From Epinephelus fuscoguttatus (lineage: Eukaryota; Chordata; Actinopteri; Perciformes; Serranidae), in assembly GCF_011397635.1 (NCBI RefSeq), contig NC_064769.1, forward strand, positions 19,237,207-19,301,206: a stretch of 64,000 nucleotides of DNA, in the 5' to 3' direction. This document shows positions 49,901-60,706 of the stretch, in pieces. Position numbers and translations under genes: made by a program. How positions within the stretch are numbered: position 1 is the stretch's first letter; each line of letters starts with the position of its first letter. The notes under the pieces are model-generated. The model was not told the DNA's origin. It ran no database searches and was given only the letters and a program-made list of their open reading frames with translations.

Positions 49901-52900
49901 TAGTGCCTAAGTGTCCATTTTACATTATAGTCCCATTGACAATAAGGAGACTTGATACGGACACACAATTTAAAAAAAAAAAAAAAGCTTTTCATTTTAT
50001 TTGTAGGCATGCGCTTTTATGTCCATATCTATGAGTATTTCATCTGGTTTTATTTACCGGTAATGATAATGATGATAGTAGCAACGGTAATGATAAGGGC
50101 TATTATGCTGTGCAGTGGCCCTGGAGCTGATGGACCAGGGCGTTAACATGTGGCAACCGACACCTAGAAAGTCCTCGTGCTCCTCCTGCTCACAGAATGG
50201 CTCCTCTGATGGCTCGCTGCCTAATGGCTGTAATCAGGAAAGGTAAGTATTTCCTAGGGACAGGCTCAAAAATAAATTCAGAATTAATGCATTGGACTAA
50301 ATTTGCCATTTTCCCTTTCCTACCAGGGCTCCCTTAAAGCTACTTTGTGACACCATGAAGTACCAGATAATCTCCCGTGCTTTTTATGGATGTGAGTACA
50401 AACAACTGTTGGTTAACTTTGATTCACTGTGTAATCCCTTCATTCCCGATGAAGCAATAGCTCTTGTCATGATGTTTTTCTATCCTCTCCAGGGCTTGCA
50501 TACTGCCGTCATCTGTCCACAGTCCGTACCCACCTTTCTGCTCTGGTCAACACCACCATAGTGGACCCTGATGTGCCCTGTAATGCCCGAGGAGGCCTCT
50601 CTGTGGAGGTTTGGAGCCGATTCCTCAAAGACAGCTCTGTAAGTTTGACACTGAAACACCAAGCCACAGGATATATTATTTGGTTTTAATTCACTACGGT
50701 ATTAAAGGGACCCCAAAATCAAAAATACATACTTTTCCTCTTATCTGTAGTTGCCGAGTTTTGGAGATATCGGCCGTAGAGTTGTCTGCCTTCTCTCCAG
50801 TATAGTGAAACTAAATGGTACACGGTGTGTGGTAGTCACAAGGCCAAAAAATAAATGTGAAAAACTCAAAAGCAATGTCTCTTTCGAGAAGTCATGACCC
50901 AGTTAATCCACAGACGTTGCCGTTAGCAGTTTCGTTTCATGTAGGAACTATTTTCTTTCTACCAAACTACTTCTACTGACCATATCACTGCGCAGAAGAC
51001 GCATGCGTCCGCTGCTACCTCACCTAGCACCACTGAGCTAGCTAACATTACAGCTAAGCCGAGAAGAACGGCATTAATGTTTACATCTTGCACTGTCACG
51101 ACCACATGCAACCACAGACACTTCCCTCTGTGTGGTGTGTGGTACAGTTGGAACTATATACAACAAGGTCTGCAGATTGTCTTGAGTAACTGGGTCATGA
51201 TTTCTGGAAAGAGACATTTTTTGTGTGCTTTGAGCACCACAAGCCGAGTGCCATCTAGTTCCATTATATACCAAAGAAGGCAGACATCTCTACAGCTGAT
51301 ATCTCTAACACTCAGCTACTCAGACCAAAACAATCTAGTCTGATAAATAGCACTACAGGGAAGAGGAAATATATGTATTTTTTATTTGGAGGTGAACTGT
51401 CCCTTTAAACTGATCTATTTGGTGTGATTTCAATGTGCATTGATAAATACCAGACTTAATTTTGTTCAGGCGTATAAGGAAGAGGAGATACACAGGCTTG
51501 TGTATTTCGGTGGTGTGGATCCCTCACTACGTAAAGAGGTCTGGCCCTTCCTGTTGGGACACTACGGCTTTAACATGACTGAAAAATGCCGGCAAGAGGT
51601 ATTTCTATGTGCTGCCAGACTGTAGTACTATAAGGTAGAGATATACACCACGGGGTGTGTTACAATCTTTGTTAACACAGGGTTTCTGTTTCAGATTGAC
51701 GAAAAGATACGGACCATGTATGAGCAGACCATGAAGGACTGGCAGGGCTGTGAGGCCATTGTCCGTCAGAGGGAGAGAGAGAAACACGCTGAGGCCCTCG
51801 CCAGATGTTCGTCTGGAGCCAGTGTGGAAAGAGGGCCGGTGCAGCGGGACTCCACCATCAGTACAGATGCAAGTTTGACCTTTTGACATTAAATGTGCTG
51901 CGTTATGTAACCATTATCACAACAGATAAAACATGAAAGGGGAGTGCTTATAGTATTATGAGGAGATTTCTGAGCAAGCTGGCTGATAGTTGTGTTTTTG
52001 TCTCTGGTGTGATGCTTCTCTCCACTGCAGTCGTCTCTAAGTAGCAGCTCAGATCCACAGAATGTCGCCTCGCAGAGTGACTCCAGCAGCAGCAGCAGTG
52101 CACAGGTAGTTCCTCATGAGCATGAACATCACAAGAACATTTATTTTCCATGAAATAAGTGTTACCTAGAGGCCTGCAGAGAGAGTGGTTGGAGGACCTG
52201 CTGTGGGACAGTCAAGGTGGGCTACAGGAGTGTTCCAGGGCAGTCTGTGGACCCGGCACAGAGGCACCTTGTCAACAGAGGGTTGCAGGAGAGGAAAGCC
52301 ACCAGAAACATGAGAGAGAGGCTGCAGAAAAAGCCTCACAGTGGCTGTGGATCAAGAGGGCAGATCCATGGTGTAGTGCGCTGTTTGGACACAAGACCCA
52401 AAACACCCTGGGTTCATCACTGACGATGTTTCCTGCCTCTCATTAAAATCAAATGACTAATGTCAGCTTTATTTTTTCTCACAGTTGTATTATTACTAAA
52501 AGAATAGTGGTGCCTTCAAGGGCATGCCAAGATCTGACATTTCATAGTTCACTGGCAAAATGAGCTGAGCTGTGAGTCAAGAAGTTAAATGGGAAAGTTA
52601 AATAGTAAGGTAGATGCAGACAACATATAAAGACTTATTTGAGTTTTGTTGTTTCTTACATTAAAAAGAAGAGAGTCTACAGCCATGCTAGGCTCTGTGA
52701 GTACTGGACAAAATTTTTGACCTGATGATGGCGCCATATAATAGGTCGGAGGTGTGATTACAAATCATCCTGAGGGGTCATGTTGGAAATCATTCACCAC
52801 TTTCCTTTGGTTACCAGGTATTTGGGTCGGTTGAGGCAGTGGATCAGATTGAGACTGAGCCCAGGGTTGAGGAAGGAGAAGTGCAGCCCAGCAGTCAATT

Positions 52901-55900
52901 GAAGGACATCACGAGTGGCACTGCAGACGCCCCGCAACTTCCCTCCTGCAGCCCGTTCTCCCCAGACCTGTCAGATCAACGCACAGTTTCAGAAAACAGC
53001 CTTCTTGTAACAGAGTCAGCTGTTGAATCTGCAACCAATGAGCAGTCAGAGGAAGCATCAGAGGTGTTACATGAGAAAGACAAAACTGGATCAAAGCCAA
53101 ATGGAGAGGATGTAATGGAACCAGTAGCCAAGGACGAGGTTTCAGAGACAAAGGTGGAGACAGACTCAGAGGGTGAGGTGGTTAAGGACTGTGGAATCAG
53201 TGAGTCGAGACAGACATCTGAATCTGAAGAAAAACCTGATGCAAAAGAAAAAGACACAGCAAATGAGCAATCTGCAGATTTAAAAGCAGTAGACACAAAT
53301 ACAAATTTAAGAAGTGCTCCAGAGAGCACTAATGTTCTAAAGCTAGAAAGAGAGATTCATAATGAGTATTTCCAAGCACCTCCACTTGGGCAGATCTTGA
53401 CTTTTCAAGCGCACAAGAGCAAAGGTCTGGAAGTGGAGCCATTATGTCCGCCCGCAGCAGAAAAAGACACTAATCCAGAGAGTGAAAAGAAGTCGGAGAT
53501 TTTGGACAAACCTGAAACAACTTCTGAAAAAACCCCATCACAAATTCCAAAGGCCTGCACCACAGAGTCAGAAAGAAAGGATGCCGAAGCAGCAGTGTGT
53601 GACTTGGCTGAAACCAAAAAAGCTGCAGAAATTCCATTTGAGAAACCAGGTTCAAACTCACCTGTCAGACAAGTCCTGAACGCTCTCCAGTCAGCGTCAA
53701 GGGGCAGCCTTTCTCTATCGTCCCACTCTCGGCAGTCTCCGGACACAGCGGATTCAGACGACTCTCCTTCTGCCCTGGAAATGGAGGACATTCCTGCAGG
53801 GACGTGCGTGACATCTGAGGATATCAAGGCCAGGCCTTTGGCGTGTCTTGCTGCACCTCCTGTCTCCCTTGCGCAACGACAGAAAATGGCTTCAGAGGAC
53901 CTTGCCCCAGATCACCATCTGGACACAGCCTGTAACACCAGTCCTGAGGGCACCGACCTGGGCCTTTCTGAAGAGGAGCCTGAGATGGAAAATGTGCTCA
54001 CTGAACCCGAGTCTGCAGAGGTGGGAGGCACCAAGCATGATGAATCCTCAGAAGAACAAACCTATTCTGTAAGCATTACACATAACATGCAGAAATACTT
54101 CTTCTTTTCATCATGAGCACGCATTAACACTTAATTATATTTTTGTAGCAAGAAACACTGGACATGTATTTGATTAATTTACATCGCATCGACAAAGACG
54201 TCAGACGTTGTGACAGAGCGTATTGGTACTTCACTCCTGAGAACCTGGAGAAGCTGCGTAATATCATGTGCAGGTAAATGTGTCTCCATGGCAAATATCT
54301 CTAATGTTTGTCTAACCCAAGTGAATTAAAAAAAAAGGTTATCTCTGCAGTTACGTGTGGCAGCATCTGGATACAGGTTACGTCCAGGGCATGTGTGATT
54401 TGCTGGCTCCCCTGCTGGTTATTCTGGACGATGGTCAGTGACTGTTTTACTGCAAACTCCATCAGTGTACACTTTGCTGTAATGCATTTAAAAGTGTATA
54501 TAAATGGCTAAATTATTTTTTAAATGTGTGTGTGCTTCCCAGAGGTTATGGCATTCAGCTGCTTCACTGAACTGATGAAGAGGATGAACCAGAATTTTCC
54601 TCATGGAGGTGCCATGGACTCTCACTTCGCCAATATGCGTTCTCTGATCCAGGTATGTACATATGTGCACAGCAATACATGTGCATGCATGCATGTGCAA
54701 AAAAGCTATAGTGTAATGGTAAAATTTTGTTGTTACACGGATAGATCCTGGACTCTGAGCTGTTTGAACTGATGCAGCAGAATGGAGACTACACTCACTT
54801 CTACTTCTGTTATCGCTGGTTTCTACTTGACTTCAAAAGAGGTGATGGGAAGCAAACGGAGGCATCATGATTTTGCTTGAATTGGCCATTGAAGAGATCT
54901 GAGCATTTTACATAATGTGATAGTTACTATAATCTAAATTCTTCTTCTTCTTTTTTTCCCCACAGAAATGGTGTATGATGATGTGTTCTCCGTGTGGGAA
55001 ACAATCTGGGCAGCCAAGTACACCTCCTCTGAGCACTTTGTGCTCTTCATTGCTCTGGCACTTGTGGAGATGTACAGGGACATCATCCTAGAAAATAACA
55101 TGGACTTCACAGACATCATAAAGTTCTTTAATGGTAAGATGAGACAAGAGAAGTATTAATGCTACAATACAGTGCAAACTGTTTTGCCGATTGCCAGCTG
55201 GCAATTTCAGCTTTGATAATGTAGGATACTTTAAAAGTAAAACTCACTCACTCAGTCTTAAAGGTCCAGTGTGTAGGGTTTAGGGGGATATATCGGCAGA
55301 AATAGAATGTAATATAATAAATATGTTTTCTTTAGAGAATAATCACCCGAAAATAAGAATTGATGTGTTTTTGTGACCTTAGAATGAGCTGTGTATATCT
55401 ACATAGGGAGCATGTCCTCATCCACAGAGTCTGCCATGTTGCACCACTGTGTTTGTACAGTAGCCTAGAATGGACAAACCAAACAGTGGCACTAAATTTG
55501 CAATTTTGCGTCTGCCACCGTAGTTCGCAGGCCCTCCGCAACCAACCAAAGAGCTCCAGAAAACCACTGACTTTTTTTAAATGAAACCAGTTTAAATAAG
55601 CATGTCTGGGGGTTTTTTTGGAAAGGAAGAGACCTCTGCAGATAATTTAGCTCCTGGTAAAAATGTCCTGAACATCTTGATTTTAAGTTACCAGAGAAAA
55701 AAGCAGGTGCTGGGCTTGCAGCTAAAAAGCTAGCAGCCGAAAAGCATTGGAGAAACACTGATTTGTAACGTGAAACTGCTTTATTCAGTGTTTTCACTGG
55801 TGTCAATCCCCTGTCCATTTGTTTTGAAGAAGGGACCTCTGCGGATAATTCGGCTCGCGGTAAAAACCTCCTGAACAATGAACACTGGAGGAATCCCAGC

Positions 55901-56170
55901 CAGGTGTCCAGGCTTGGCACATGGGTGAAGTTTCAGCTGGTTGCAATCTGCAATCCTCCCTGCGAGACTACACTAAATCCTACACACTGTACCATTAACA
56001 CAAAATATACTATTAAATATCATCAGCATTGCTAAACAATTTGCCTCTTGTGAGTTAATGTCTTTCAAACTCTCTCCTCAGAAATGGCAGAGCGACACAA
56101 CGTCCCCCAGGTCCTGATGATGGCTCGAGACCTGGTCAACAAAGTGCAGACGCTCATAGAAAACAAGTGA
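43774..56170 (+). CDS. sgsm1: Small G protein signalling modulator 1 (RUN-TBC protein), 24 coding exons, 1307 aa
   Basis: Exons: 43774-43836, 46135-46210, 47042-47204, 47420-47572, 47881-47948, 48392-48534, 48628-48759, 48925-49049, 49134-49201, 49283-49446, 49547-49676, 50116-50242, 50327-50391, 50493-50638, 51470-51598, 51695-51868, 52031-52105, 52818-54068, 54149-54273, 54351-54433, 54543-54652, 54745-54841, 54966-55133, 56082-56170. [15 protein letters not shown] parallels human MASAPAEAETRQRLL, and no in-frame ATG lies upstream in this exon. A RUN domain spans about residues 35-190 and a PH-like Rab-binding region about 266-430. The TBC domain starts near [17 protein letters not shown] (about 555) and resumes after a long acidic linker (about 643-1084). 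The dual-finger residues are present: IDKDVRR (R1104) and YVQG (Q1138). Human SGSM1 (RUTBC2, 1148 aa) binds RAB9A and RAP proteins and shows GAP activity on RAB36. The protein is longer than human because of the linker exon. Confidence 0.96.
43906..43939 (+). repeat. TG microsatellite in sgsm1 intron 1
   Basis: Uninterrupted TG dinucleotide run about 70 bp after the exon 1 donor. Confidence 0.85.
44083..44170 (+). repeat. GAT/GGT trinucleotide repeat in sgsm1 intron 1
   Basis: GATGATGAT run with interruptions. Its translation as poly-Asp is not a gene. Confidence 0.85.
45545..45852 (+). repeat. Dispersed teleost element in sgsm1 intron 1
   Basis: Contains AGAGGCGGGGTACACCCTGG, GTCTTTGGACTGTGG, CCACACAGAAGGGCCCC and GATTCGAACCCA, all hallmarks of a very widespread fish repeat. 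The 88-residue open frame inside it is not a gene. Confidence 0.7.
48019..48325 (+). mobile_element. Copy 2 of the GGTCCAGTGTGTAGG element (sgsm1 intron 5)
   Basis: Starts AAAGGTCCAGTGTGTAGG, contains GAATGAGCCGGTTATATCTA and ends GGCACACTAGACCTTTAA. The ends are inverted. Confidence 0.65.
50702..51409 (+). mobile_element. MITE with inverted ends in sgsm1 intron 14
   Basis: Begins TTAAAGGGACCCCAAAATCA...ATACATAC and ends with the inverted counterpart ATGTATTTTTTATTTGGAGG...TCCCTTTAA. It fills most of the 831-nt intron. Confidence 0.65.
55262..55994 (+). mobile_element. Copy 3, longest, of the GGTCCAGTGTGTAGG element (sgsm1 intron 23)
   Basis: Ends GGTCCAGTGTGTAGGGTTTA and CTAAATCCTACACACTGTAC are near-perfect inverted copies, about 733 bp apart. 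It has an internal duplication of a CTCTGC(A/G)GATAATT-type segment at 55632 and 55838. Confidence 0.7.
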
Positions 56171-59100
56171 TGCTGCTGTCCTGCTGCTGCTCCCATGTTT
56201 CTTTGTGCTGAATTGTTTCAAAAATACTGGCACAACCACTTAATAGTCATGTATTCAAGAGGAATGGGAATCAGTGTTTAATGAAATGCAGCGATTGGTA
56301 TGTGCTGAAAAGACAACTGGTCATTAAAACTGGCCATCATTACATAAGATAGTTGTATAACAACTTTCCAGTTTCTCCTCTCTATATTCAGGAGATGCAA
56401 ATATTGCCAGTAAATTTATTTTTTGAAGTGTTATTGTTCACCCAGTGAATGTACCCTTGTTGAAACTGCTTCAGGATGTTATTTATTTTGCCTTAAATTG
56501 AGCTATTTTTTCAGGGATACAGCAACCAAATTCCTTCACCGTATTGTTCTTCTGCGAGGTTGATTTTGTTCAGTTACACCCGCCACACATCTCGTGATAC
56601 ACTTGAATATGTTTTCAGTATTATTATGATTATTACGTTGTATTTATTTTGCTGAAATTGTAGCTACCATGATGAAACATCTTGTAATGCACTTGAATAT
56701 ATTTTCAGTAATGATATCTGGCATTGTTAGATGATTTGGTTTTATGAGAGGTACTTTAGAGGAGGTTGTGTCCACATAGCATGTGTGGTTTGCTTCTCAA
56801 CAGCCATTCTGAGGACCACTCGCTGGCTTCTCTGAGGCTCGATGGTCCTCGTCCCGTGTTTGCCTCTGATGCACAAAAGCTTGCAGGATATCCGGACCGA
56901 ACCTGGGAACTCTGTGCAGTCCTGCATGACTGCACACAGTCTGCATATACAGTACTGCCCTCTGGTATCAAGCTGTCATACTCTGTGCTCCTTTTATCTC
57001 AGACTTCCTCTTTGCATTGATTCGCTTTTATTTCTGTGCACACTGGTTCAAACTCTCTTCTCACCTTACATGACACAGTGCTGCTCAGGCTGAAGTATTC
57101 AGCATTATCAAGACAGTACAGTGCTAACAGATTCTGCTTTCTTGCAGCGCCATGATAGCTGCTGTGGTAAATTCTAATGGGGTGTGCAGTGAAGGCAGCA
57201 TGCTTCCTTTACACTTCTCTTTTTCACTTTCATCTTAAGATCAGTTCCTTGGTTTTCTGTCTCTTTTGCCCTGCCAATCTTGGCTGCCTTGTCTTCAACA
57301 CGCTCTAGTTCATTTTTGTTATATGCCCAAACTTTTGGCAACAAGCCTTACAAGAATTGTTGATACCTGTACTCTGGACCTCTCATTCAAGGCTTGAGCC
57401 AGTGTCAGACACTTTTCCTCTGCTGCATTTTGTCTCCTGTAAAGCTAGTTTGAACCAGAAAGCACCTTCCACCTTGATGGGCTCACCTCCTTCCTTCATT
57501 TATTCATTCCAAGAGCAGTTAACTTTTGCTCAGCCTGCTGAATTTTATCTGCTGCCCTCCAGTTCCTTGGAGAGCTCTCTTTTTGGCCCGACTGCACACC
57601 TCGTCACACAAGAGTTTGTTCATTGTGCTGTACACACAGTACTGCTTAGACTTTCAGAACTTCAGCTACTTTTAAATATGATTTGTCGAAGCCCTCATGA
57701 GGTTTTCACAATCTCGCAAGTACCAGAAGGTCAGGTTATTACATTTAAAGGGTCATATAAGGGTAGCCAGTCCGCGGTATGTAGCCATTCAGATACTTTT
57801 GGTTTTATGTGTGTATGTTTACACTACTTAATCTTCTGCTGCTAATCCAATTTCATTTGTTCAGCTGAAATGAACATTTAACGTCAGTGTTTACTTACAG
57901 AAACAATGTCCCGGAGACCCTGACGTCAATAGCTTAAATTGGTCTAATAAGGTTTAATAGGGCCTGTGAATCTGATCTGTTTCATCAGGTCTCGACACAT
58001 AAATACAAAACTATGTACATGGCTAGATACCAGCATGTCAGAAAATGATTTATTGGTGCCACTCACGGTTGCAAAATAGCCAAAACACACTCATGTTGGG
58101 TTCACTGTGGCTAAAATACCAGTGTTTTGATATCACTGCTAATGTGTCTCCATATGATCTTCTAAAACATGCCTGAGTATTGCTGTTTGTGTATTGCTGT
58201 GTTTGTTGTCAGAAGATTTATTGTAAACAATGTGTTGAAAAGAAATGGACTAATTGTATAACTAAGCTAGAACATATTTATTAAATGCAATACAATGTCT
58301 GTATATGGGCTTTATCTGATTATAATGAAGAGAAAGAAGTATGCCATTGGAAATAAATATATATATATTTTTTTTTTCTGTCTTCTCAAATTGTCACCTG
58401 GTATAATTAATTTCTTGTGTATTAAAAATATTATATTTTGCATCCCATGCATCCCCTGTGCCATCTTTGAACGACCAGATCCTTAGTAGTGTTCACTTTA
58501 GGAGTGCTTTTTCCCCCAGTTCAATCTAAAACAACACTCTCCTCTCCTTATGTAATTTGGAGGAGCTGCAGGACAAAAAACTCAGTCCTTATCCTGCACA
58601 AAAAAATGCATTCCAAAGTTCAGCTGAAGCTAAAGCAAGGCTTCAAAAAGAATCCTACTTTATCTTTCCTCCACTGCTCAGAGATTGTCTGGCAGAACAC
58701 AAAGAGGGAATCTCATGGCTTGATACTTGATTTGGCTGAACTGAACGAAACTTTTTAAAGGCTCTTGTGAAGTCATGCAAGAGGGTTGTATTTCAACCAC
58801 ACAACACCCCATCTGACATTGAGATTGTATAAGATACATTTCAGGATGTGCCGTATGTTCACAGACCATTAGTGTGGGATATTTGACAGCTTACTGCACA
58901 GGTAACATAGCAGCTGGGCATTTAGAGGAAGAAGATGAAAAAGGAGAACTCTTAAGGACCAAAATTATCATTAAACCTATAAGCCATGTGTCTCTTATTC
59001 ACACAGCACAATACCTGAGTAGATCTAAGACTTCTAAGACCTCTGCCCCCAACAGTAAGTCATTATCCTGTTCAGCTCCCTGACATGTGAGAAACCATAG

Positions 59101-60045
59101 AGTGGCTTTACACTATGACTTAGGCAATCACTAGGGTTGCCCATAAAGACGGATGTCAAAATAGTGTAAAAGATGAAGTTGTCAATACACAATTCTGAGA
59201 TTTTGTGTACTTCATCTAGACAAAATAGAGATGTTTAAAGATACTGTTTCCATTGACTGAAATAGTTTACTTGATAGAATTCAGTGTTGTGAAAATTCAG
59301 TTCCTGAATTACATTTCTGAAATTTACCTCACTACTTCAACCATGATATCGAAGTATTGTCATTTGTTTTCATGAGAATTGGAGATTTATTTAGGGAGAT
59401 TTGATTTGCAATCAGCCGTTTACAGTACTGTCTACACTAAGGCATTTTGCTGTACTCAATTTTTGACATTCAAAAATCTGGCTAGTTTGTTTGAGGAGTG
59501 CAGGCTGAGGACGCTGTGAAAAAGGTTGGTGTTAATTGAGCAAAAAAGGAGGGGATTGGTTTAAATAGTTTTACAGTTTTTGAGAAAAACCGGGATGAAC
59601 TTCATAATTCCTGATTTATGGGATCCCATCTGAACATTTTCACAGCAATTGGGGCTATTTTGGTGGAGGTTGCAAAGTCGTAGCATGTACGACACATTTC
59701 TTATTAATCTTCAAAGTTTTAAACATTAGATGGTTGCTATGGCACCACCATCAGGACAACTAGCCCATAAGGCCAGATGATCAAGTCTGGCATAGGACCT
59801 GACTCAGTGCAGTGCAGTGTTTTGTTAAGGCAGATTTCTTTATAGGTAGACAATTAAGGTTATCAGCTTCAGGCCTGTTATTGTCCCTCCTGGCTCACTG
59901 GGGTACTTGAATAATTACAAATAACTTCTGTGCTTTTCCCACTTAATAATTCGAAATGTCTGCTGTTAATAAGGCCCTGATCTACAGCCCACTAGTTGTG
60001 CCAGGTTTTAGGTCAAGGAATGAAACAGGCAGTAAAAGTTTACTT
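56171..60045. other. sgsm1 3' UTR and sgsm1-srsf9 intergenic region
   Basis: No coding region supported; the longest open frame (57357-57845) has no recognisable domain. A 34-nt direct repeat lies at 56587 and 56677. From 58.4 to 60.0 kb I see only AT-rich unique-looking sequence. Confidence 0.5.
58352..58357 (+). terminator. Candidate distal sgsm1 poly(A) signal
   Basis: AATAAA at 58352 is the first canonical hexamer I found after the sgsm1 stop, which would give a 2.2-kb 3' UTR. A variant ATTAAA at 56323-56328 could serve a short 3' UTR. No transcript evidence is available. Confidence 0.35.
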
Positions 60046-60051
60046 TTTATT
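60046..60051 (-). terminator. Candidate srsf9 poly(A) signal
   Basis: AATAAA on the minus strand about 660 nt after the srsf9 stop, in an A-rich context. It would end the transcript near 60.03 kb. Confidence 0.45.
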
Positions 60052-60706
60052 GGTAAAGAAAAAAAAACAAAACACAACATTAGAGACGCATACAAATTAA
60101 AGTCCACCTACAGGCCGCCTCGGTCAGAGGTTCACACATTAAAAAATAATCTGACAGGTGAGGCCCACAGTAAACGTGTCACTACTTTAAAAAGGCTCAT
60201 AAATCTTACGTTTCAAATCAGAGTAGGATACTGATCAGCTTCACAGGTTCTTAGATTGGCAAATACTTCATACTTAAAGCTACAGAAATGCAACACACAA
60301 TAAGGAGAATCTTGTCAAGAAGCAAGAAGCAGTATGACATTTAGCTTGATGGCTGCATCATCGCGTTACTTGTTTTGGACATTAGACATTACCATGTCGA
60401 GGTTTGACTTCACAACCCAGATTTCTTTATAAAAGAAACCTCCATTATGTTATATGATAATCAAATAGTTACCTCGCTAAAAATTGTTTTTAGATTCCAC
60501 ATAACACATATGGGTGTTTACAGAACAAAGAAAAAGACTTTAAGGCTGTGGGGGGGAGCAGGGTATTCAGGTGATCATGACCATGGAATGTTTGTAGCAA
60601 GAAATTATGACGTATCCTATGAGGAGGCCTGGGGTTAAAAAAATAAAAATAAAAAGTAGAATTACAAAATATTTTCCCCCAATTCCTCTATAAATGGCTG
60701 GCCTTT

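Noticed and set aside
57357-57845. 162-residue open frame downstream of sgsm1
   Set aside because: Probably within the sgsm1 3' UTR; composition is ordinary and no family is recognisable.
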